Positions 13,921 to 18,598 of a DNA stretch of 18,598 nucleotides are shown here, piece after piece. Where the stretch lies: contig JAUVPN010000012.1 in assembly GCA_030598645.1 (NCBI GenBank), positions 1 through 18,598 on the forward strand, read 5' to 3'. The DNA comes from Hyphomicrobium sp. Its GTDB lineage: Bacteria > Pseudomonadota > Alphaproteobacteria > Rhizobiales > Hyphomicrobiaceae. The position numbers and the translations under genes are program-made. Below the pieces are notes generated by a model. It had not been told where the DNA came from. It saw only the letters and a list, made by a program, of their open reading frames with translations, and did no database searches. The number at the start of each line of letters is the position of its first letter. Position 1 is the first letter of the stretch.

Positions 13921-15612
13921 ATGTCGCGCGTCCTCGTCGTCGAAGACGACAAATATCAACAAACTCTTCTCAAGTGTACCCTGGAGAAAAGCGGATACGT
14001 CGCCGACGTCGCCGCCGACGGACTGACAGCATTGCACATGCTGCGCACGGGAGACTATGCGCTAGCCCTTGTCGACTATCACTTGCCCGAAGTCGATGGA
14101 TTAGCCTCCGCCAAGCTCGCACGCGAGCTTATCGAACTGCCAACAGCGCCTAAGTTGATTGCAACAACTGGTTATCCAGCGGAATTAGAAGCGCGCGAGG
14201 GCGCTGATGGGGTTTTCGACGCAATCGTTGCGAAGCCATATAAGCTCCCGCAGATCGTCGACCTCGTTAAGAACGAGCTGGACGGCGTCGTGATGCCGCA
14301 GCTGGCGGCAGCAGATGCGACATGGCGCGAGCACGGTCTCGCCCGCGCTCCAGCGGCGCGTGTAGTGCCAACGCCAACGCAGGCACACACCGGGCTTCTG
14401 CAAACGCTGTTTGACATCTCGGGGCGGCGCGATCCCGATGTTGTGCTCCTGGTTGATGAACACTGCTGGGCGGAGGCGGTGAACCTACGGGCAAATTCAG
14501 ACTTGTTTTTGTCCCCCTTCATCGATCTAACCAGCGATTTCTGCCAGATCGCAGACGGCAGCCTAGAGGGCCTGGATAGCAATAAGCTCGGCATCATCGC
14601 CAACACGATAAAACAATTCGCGGATCGGCGAGAACGACTTGCTCCTGCCTTCCAGCATGCAACCGCCGCCGAGGATAGACTGCTTGCCTATCTCTTTCTG
14701 TCGGGACAGTCATTGCAGCCCGCGCGTGCCGCGCAGTCTAAATCCTGCACGCGTTATGGTGGATTCTATTCCGCGCCCGAAGTGACCAATATTGCCGAAA
14801 AATTGGCGCGGCGAGGTCTACTCAAGACAGAATTCTTTGATCGCTACCACATCTGCCTGCGCTGCGAGTCCTCACGCCTCAATGTGCGTGAGGAATGTCC
14901 CTCTTGCCGCTCATCCCATCTGCGCGAGAACCAAATTATCCATCACTTTAGATGCGCCTACCAGGCGCCAGAAGACGAGTTCCGCTCAGGCCACGAACTG
15001 GTCTGCCCCAAGTGCCGCCAGACTTTGCGCCACTACGGTAGCGACTACGATAAACCGGGACATATATTCGTTTGCGCCGAGTGTGATCATGCCGGCTCGG
15101 AGGCTGCCGTTGGGTTTGTCTGCTTCGATTGCGGAACCCATACCGACGGCGAAGCGATGCCCCGCCGCGACGTCCATAGCTATCAGCTGACGGATGCGGC
15201 CATCCAGCTGGTGACGGCGCCGATGAATGTGGTCCGATTGCCGACTTCACAATGGGGCGAGCTGCCTGACAAGCTCAACGACGATCTCTTCAAGGTCGTC
15301 AATGGTAATGGTGCCCAAGACGAGCCGATGGCTGTTGCTGAAATCAGTTATGGCGCAGGTGGTAGGATCATAGTTGGTCGAGGCCGGAGCGCGTTCGAGA
15401 AGCTACGCAAGAAATTTTTGGACAACTTGTCTGGCGCCCTGCCCGGCACGGTAAAGATCTATAAAGACGGCGATCGCGATTTTCTCCTCGCGACTTGCGA
15501 CCCCGGAGAGGTCGATAAAGACTTGATCAGGTATTGCCAAGACACGTTCGCGGAAGACCTCGAACCTCAAATTCGCGAGCTCGATCCCCCTCATGAGGCG
15601 CGATCGGCATGA
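13921..15612 (+). CDS. Response regulator with TackOD1-type zinc-ribbon output domain
   Basis: A 563-residue cytoplasmic signalling protein. Residues 1-120 form a receiver domain: acidic pocket E8/D9/D10, phospho-acceptor D52 in ALVDYHLP, switch T82/T83 and K105. The middle carries Cys pairs typical of multiple zinc ribbons: ICLRC (312/315), ECPSC (326/329), C345, VCPKC (362/365), CAEC (385/388) and CFDC (401/404). The blocks IIHHFRC and DYDKPGHIFVC match my memory of TackOD1 (thaumarchaeal output domain 1). The C-terminal part (about 468-550) has a GRGRSAFEKLRKKF helix followed by YKDGDRDFLLA, which could be a GGDEF-like fold with a lost active site. No DNA-binding domain is seen, so the output is probably protein or ligand interaction. 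The stop overlaps the glycosyltransferase start by 4 bp (ATGA), so synthase control is likely; no histidine kinase lies in the window. Confidence 0.85.
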   Translation: MSRVLVVEDDKYQQTLLKCTLEKSGYVADVAADGLTALHMLRTGDYALALVDYHLPEVDGLASAKLARELIELPTAPKLIATTGYPAELEAREGADGVFDAIVAKPYKLPQIVDLVKNELDGVVMPQLAAADATWREHGLARAPAARVVPTPTQAHTGLLQTLFDISGRRDPDVVLLVDEHCWAEAVNLRANSDLFLSPFIDLTSDFCQIADGSLEGLDSNKLGIIANTIKQFADRRERLAPAFQHATAAEDRLLAYLFLSGQSLQPARAAQSKSCTRYGGFYSAPEVTNIAEKLARRGLLKTEFFDRYHICLRCESSRLNVREECPSCRSSHLRENQIIHHFRCAYQAPEDEFRSGHELVCPKCRQTLRHYGSDYDKPGHIFVCAECDHAGSEAAVGFVCFDCGTHTDGEAMPRRDVHSYQLTDAAIQLVTAPMNVVRLPTSQWGELPDKLNDDLFKVVNGNGAQDEPMAVAEISYGAGGRIIVGRGRSAFEKLRKKFLDNLSGALPGTVKIYKDGDRDFLLATCDPGEVDKDLIRYCQDTFAEDLEPQIRELDPPHEARSA

Positions 15613-16886
15613 GCGATTTCTACCAGGGGATTGGCTTCCTTCTAGCGCAGAGCGAGATCAGCCTGTTCTTGATTTTCTGGTACACATTGATTTTTGAAGT
15701 GCCCCGCTACGCCTGCACTTTCGCCGCCCTTGCTCTTGCCGAGATTTTCCCGCAGCGAGAGCCAACGTATGGGCGTGGCTCAGCCATCGACGGATCGCAG
15801 ATCAGCGTCACCATCGTCGGCCACAATGAGGCCGATTCAATTGAGCGCTGCGTGCGCTCGCTGCGCGAGCAATCGATCGAAGGCATCGAAATCATCATTG
15901 TCTCCGACGGCTCGACAGACGACATGGCATCCCGAGCCGCACAACTGGTGCACAAGGGGCTCGCAGATCGCGCATTGTCGACCGAACTGCGAGGGGGAAA
16001 ATCCGCCGGAATGAACCTCGGGATCGCCAACTCCACTGGCCGCATCATCATCAATGTGGACTGCGATTGTTCCTTCGACCGGTTTGCGATTGAGCGGATA
16101 GTCGCGCCATTCGCAGACCCCGAAATCGGTGCCGTCTCCGGTGACATCGTAGTGCGCAACCAAAGGCAGAGCCTTGTCGCCCGTTTTCAAGCGATCGAAT
16201 ATGTCCTTTCAATAACGGTTGGCAAGCGCATGAGCGATGCGCTCGGCATCGTTAGCTGTGTCTCCGGCGCATTTAGCGCCTTCCGCCGTGAGAGTTTAGA
16301 CCAGGTCAAAGGTTGGGATGTCGGCGGCGGGGAAGATCTCGATCTTTGCATGCGTCTCCGCGCTGTCGGCTGGCGTATCGCCTTCGTTCACGACGCTATT
16401 TGCTACACCGACGTTCCCGCAACTCTCTGGGCGTTCATTCGCCAACGGCTCCGGTGGGAGCGCGACTCTGTCCGCTTGCGCTACCGCAAGCACCGCCCAC
16501 TCATGGGGCCGTTCTCGGAGAAGTTCCAAGGACTCGAGACGCTCCATCAGCTCGAGTTTCTCCTCTTCAACGTTCTAGCCGCAGTGATCTTCCCGATCTA
16601 CATCGTATGGCTGTTCCTCCAGTATGGCGACTTCGCCATCGTTATTCTTCTGGCAATGCAAACTGCCTTGTTCGGACTCGACATAGTGATGTTGCTGTTA
16701 GCGGCGATCGTCACCAAGCGCGATGTCTTTTTTAGCAACGTGATGTACCTGCCGGGCTTCGCTGTCTTCAACGGTTACCTGATGCGCTTCGTTCGCGTTT
16801 GGGCCTATGCCGAAGAATGGATGCTTTACGCATCGGTCAATGACAACTACGTGCCTCGAAAGGTGCGTGTCCAGAAGCGATGGTAA
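15609..16886 (+). CDS. Membrane-bound processive family 2 glycosyltransferase (polysaccharide synthase)
   Basis: A 425-residue GT2 polymerase of the cellulose/hyaluronan/Alg8-like group. After an N-terminal membrane helix (about 15-45), the cytoplasmic GT-A domain shows VSDGSTDD (D100), VDCDCS (DxD, D151/D153), GGEDLDL (E242/D243, the general-base region) and QRLRW (279-283, the QxxRW motif of processive enzymes). The C-terminal part has several hydrophobic helices (about 312-335, 338-365, 375-395) that would form the extrusion channel. It has no PilZ domain; control may come from the REC-TackOD1 protein encoded just upstream. Donor sugar and product are not readable. Coupled start (4-bp overlap) and a 4-bp gap to the downstream HlyD-like gene make a compact synthase operon. 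Confidence 0.92.
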   Translation: MSDFYQGIGFLLAQSEISLFLIFWYTLIFEVPRYACTFAALALAEIFPQREPTYGRGSAIDGSQISVTIVGHNEADSIERCVRSLREQSIEGIEIIIVSDGSTDDMASRAAQLVHKGLADRALSTELRGGKSAGMNLGIANSTGRIIINVDCDCSFDRFAIERIVAPFADPEIGAVSGDIVVRNQRQSLVARFQAIEYVLSITVGKRMSDALGIVSCVSGAFSAFRRESLDQVKGWDVGGGEDLDLCMRLRAVGWRIAFVHDAICYTDVPATLWAFIRQRLRWERDSVRLRYRKHRPLMGPFSEKFQGLETLHQLEFLLFNVLAAVIFPIYIVWLFLQYGDFAIVILLAMQTALFGLDIVMLLLAAIVTKRDVFFSNVMYLPGFAVFNGYLMRFVRVWAYAEEWMLYASVNDNYVPRKVRVQKRW

Positions 16887-16890
16887 GCGC

Positions 16891-18598
16891 ATGAAGCGTC
16901 TGAGATCGAGACCGCGCGTCGATACGCTCCAGAAACAGCATCGCTGGGATCCGGGGCGCTGGGGGCGTCGCATCTATCTCGTTATGATCGCGATCATTAC
17001 GCTCCTGATCCTCGACTCCGGCTTCGGGGACGCCGTGCTTCTGCGCGCTGATGGGATGGTCATCAGCGACCGCTACGCTGTCGGGGCGACGTACCCTGCC
17101 AAGGTTTCCGCCGTCTACGTCAAGGAGGGTGAACGCATCGCCCCTGGCCAGGTTCTCGCCAAGCTCGAATCGGCGGCAATCCTAAAAGACATTGCGGAGC
17201 TGTCCCTACAGTACGCCGACATCGCCGCGCGCAATGCGCAGCTTAAGATCCGCGCTGGTACGACGCACGACCTCATGCCACTCGCCAAGAAGCACGCTTA
17301 CCAAACCGCCCGCGCAACAGCAAAATACGAGAAAATGCCGGATCTAATCCCCACCATCCGCAAGGACCAGGCATTAGGATCTGAATACGCAACGGCGGCG
17401 CGGCTTGCTCAGCTGAAGAGCGAATCAAGAGTTATCACACGGCAGCTCCCACTGCTAGACGAGGCACACAAGCGCGCCAAAAAAGCACTGGCACAGCTAG
17501 AGGTGTTCTACGAAGGCGGCAACATCAAAGCGCCCGTTGGCGGTATAGTCGGCCCGAAAGTCCCCGCGCCAGGCGCCGTCGTCAAGTTTGGCGATACACT
17601 TTTCGATGTCTATGGCTCTGATTCAGAGGTACTGGCCTATCTACCGAACATGTACTTTTTCCGACTTCATGAGGGAGAGAAGGTGAAAGTCAGGGGCGGC
17701 ACAACGAGCACCATCGGAACGGTCGAGGCGGTTCTCCCGGTCGCCGACGCGCTCCCTCCGGAGTTTCAGAATACGTTCCGTCCACGCGATCGCAGTCAGC
17801 TCGTGCGCATCAAGCTGCCCAACGGCAACGGCTTTGCCGTATCACAGAAGATCGTGGTCAGCGGATGTGCGGTCGGGTGGTGTTGGGCCTCCGAGGGAGC
17901 GGGCATCTCTTCGATCCCCAATCGTCTCGCCGAAAAATCGAAGAAGATCCTGGTCAGCGGATGTGTCGCCGGTTGGTGTTGGGGCTCCGAGGAAGGCAGC
18001 CTCTCGTCAATGCCCACTCGTCTGATGCAAATATCTCGGAAGATTGCGATCGGCCAATGTGCGGTTGGATGGTGTAGAGCTTCCGATAACGCGCCTCAGC
18101 CCTCGATCGCACGTCGTATCTTGAAAATGGCGCAACAGATCGTGACCACAGGATGTGTGGCCGGCTGGTGTTGGGAGTCTAAGGACGCCGGCCCCTCTTC
18201 CCTCCCTAGTCGTCTTTTAGGGATATCTCAAAAGATCGCGATCAGCCGATGCGCACTCGGCTGGTGTCCCGATTCCGACGAAGCGGCGTTCTCATCGACC
18301 ACCAATCAGCCTTTGGAGATATCGCACAGGGTAGCCAAAAAATGTTTGGCCGGCTGGTGTTGGTACTCCAACGGCGGGGGCCCAGCATCAATGCCCAGCC
18401 GTCTCTTGGCAATCTCTGGCGTCTTAAGAGCCACGATGGCACCGCATGGGTGTGGGAGCGGACAATTGCGCGCGACCCGCAGATTCTTTCCTCTAGCTAT
18501 CGTCGGTCTTATCGTCCCTCGGGCCGGAACGCACCTGGCGGGATGTGGCCTTCCTCCGCGTAAGCATGCTGCAGCGCGTCCAGTTGCGCCCACAGAAC
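16891..18598 (+). CDS. HlyD-type membrane fusion protein with six C-terminal CxxGWCW repeats (partial, runs off window)
   Basis: The frame opens with ATG at 16891, 4 bp after the glycosyltransferase stop, and has no stop through the window end (569 codons). A basic N-terminus and one membrane helix (about 27-42) anchor it. The first half-lipoyl region is VYVKEGERIAPGQVLAKLES (75-94), then a helical hairpin (95-205), the second half-lipoyl region IKAPVGGIVGPKVPAPGAVV (212-231) and a beta-barrel region to about 319. This is the adaptor architecture of HlyD, and of Alg44-like partners of GT2 synthases. From residue 320 six repeats of 31-32 residues follow (17848-18420), each with CxxGWC. Beyond residue 510 the sequence changes character and the true end is unclear: a frameshift near 18420 would terminate it at a TAA (18425-18427), and a lipoprotein-like start at 18466 lies in the same frame. 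The adaptor assignment is firm; the repeat function is unknown. Confidence 0.82.
   Translation, partial: MKRLRSRPRVDTLQKQHRWDPGRWGRRIYLVMIAIITLLILDSGFGDAVLLRADGMVISDRYAVGATYPAKVSAVYVKEGERIAPGQVLAKLESAAILKDIAELSLQYADIAARNAQLKIRAGTTHDLMPLAKKHAYQTARATAKYEKMPDLIPTIRKDQALGSEYATAARLAQLKSESRVITRQLPLLDEAHKRAKKALAQLEVFYEGGNIKAPVGGIVGPKVPAPGAVVKFGDTLFDVYGSDSEVLAYLPNMYFFRLHEGEKVKVRGGTTSTIGTVEAVLPVADALPPEFQNTFRPRDRSQLVRIKLPNGNGFAVSQKIVVSGCAVGWCWASEGAGISSIPNRLAEKSKKILVSGCVAGWCWGSEEGSLSSMPTRLMQISRKIAIGQCAVGWCRASDNAPQPSIARRILKMAQQIVTTGCVAGWCWESKDAGPSSLPSRLLGISQKIAISRCALGWCPDSDEAAFSSTTNQPLEISHRVAKKCLAGWCWYSNGGGPASMPSRLLAISGVLRATMAPHGCGSGQLRATRRFFPLAIVGLIVPRAGTHLAGCGLPPRKHAAARPVAPTE
17848..18420 (+). repeat. 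Six tandem coding repeats (96 bp / 32 residues) with consensus KIxxxxCxxGWCWxS
   Basis: The repeats start at residues 320, 352, 384, 416, 448 and 480 of the HlyD-like protein; the last is 31 residues. First cysteines are C326, C358, C390, C422, C454 and C485, each followed by a second Cys five residues on. GWC is invariant in all six. The next Trp is present in four and replaced by Arg in repeat 3 and Pro in repeat 5. A Ser-rich loop and a P-x-RL helix (e.g. SSMPTRL, SSLPSRL, ASMPSRL) complete the unit. DNA copies are clearly diverged while the motif is kept, pointing to old duplications under protein-level selection rather than recent slippage. Confidence 0.92.
18466..18598 (+). CDS. Possible start of a following lipoprotein gene (uncertain, partial)
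   Basis: A TTG at 18466 has GGGAG seven bases upstream. Its translation begins MRATRRFFPLAIVGLIV and reaches a lipobox-like LAGC followed by GLPPRK, typical of an outer-membrane lipoprotein leader, though the PRAGTH between helix and lipobox is unusual. It is in the same frame as the HlyD-like gene, so it is either the tail of that protein or, if a frameshift near 18420 ends the adaptor, the next gene of the operon. The window ends before this can be decided. Confidence 0.25.
   Translation, partial: MRATRRFFPLAIVGLIVPRAGTHLAGCGLPPRKHAAARPVAPTE

Noticed and set aside
13884..14153. Arg-rich plus-strand frame overlapping the response-regulator start
   Set aside because: Runs of Arg come from reading the receiver-domain codons out of frame; the receiver motifs fix the correct frame.
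17834..18077. Plus-strand frames of 60-70 codons inside the HlyD repeat array
   Set aside because: They are out-of-frame translations of the same 96-bp repeats; the HlyD frame is continuous and carries the motif.

Overview
The window looks like a chromosomal exopolysaccharide (EPS) locus of a GC-rich alphaproteobacterium, probably of the order Hyphomicrobiales. The basis is GC-rich coding sequence, a Wzx/Wzy-type gene set with a fused Wzz/BY-kinase co-polymerase, and at the left edge several copies of the 'cttcccgaaaagtggg...ccggtttccggat' extragenic repeat that I know from Bradyrhizobium/Hyphomicrobium-like genomes. The genus cannot be fixed from the sequence.

Layout. Positions 1-400 hold four copies of the extragenic repeat, including an 86-bp perfect direct duplication; 401-1069 holds no convincing gene. 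On the minus strand lie an O-antigen-ligase/Wzy-type polymerase (1070-2761) and three tandem paralogues of a small exported protein (2893-3348, 3694-4116, 4348-4746). Each paralogue has a signal peptide, a CX17C domain, a C-terminal hydrophobic segment and the identical ending DDKPASP; two of the three are followed by clear intrinsic terminators. After a divergent intergenic region (4747-5069) the plus strand carries a PHP-type (CpsB/YwqE) tyrosine phosphatase, an overlapping Wza-type export lipoprotein, a Wzc/ExoP-type tyrosine autokinase, a J-domain protein, a membrane-anchored TPR-like/beta-sandwich protein and an undecaprenyl-phosphate sugar transferase. Together these make a lipid-linked repeat-unit pathway: initiation (sugar transferase), polymerisation (Wzy), chain-length and export control (Wzc-type kinase with its phosphatase) and outer-membrane passage (Wza type). 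A manC remnant (13454-13690) with an internal stop follows.

After a visibly AT-richer gap with a near-perfect hairpin, a second compact plus-strand cassette begins: a response regulator fused to a zinc-ribbon output domain of TackOD1 type (13921-15612), a processive family 2 glycosyltransferase (15609-16886) and an HlyD-type membrane fusion protein (16891 to beyond the window). This resembles a synthase-type polysaccharide machine, in which a membrane GT2 polymerises and extrudes a glycan that the periplasmic adaptor receives, with a phospho-signalling protein as the likely controller. Tight spacing (4-bp overlap, then 4-bp gap) supports one operon.

The most unusual element is at the end of the HlyD-like protein: six tandem repeats of 31-32 residues, each with a CxxGWC motif (usually CxxGWCW), appended directly to the adaptor's last beta domain. 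I know no described family with this architecture. The frame stays open to the window edge, and its end is unresolved; a lipoprotein-like start in the same frame suggests either a long tail or a frameshift near 18420.
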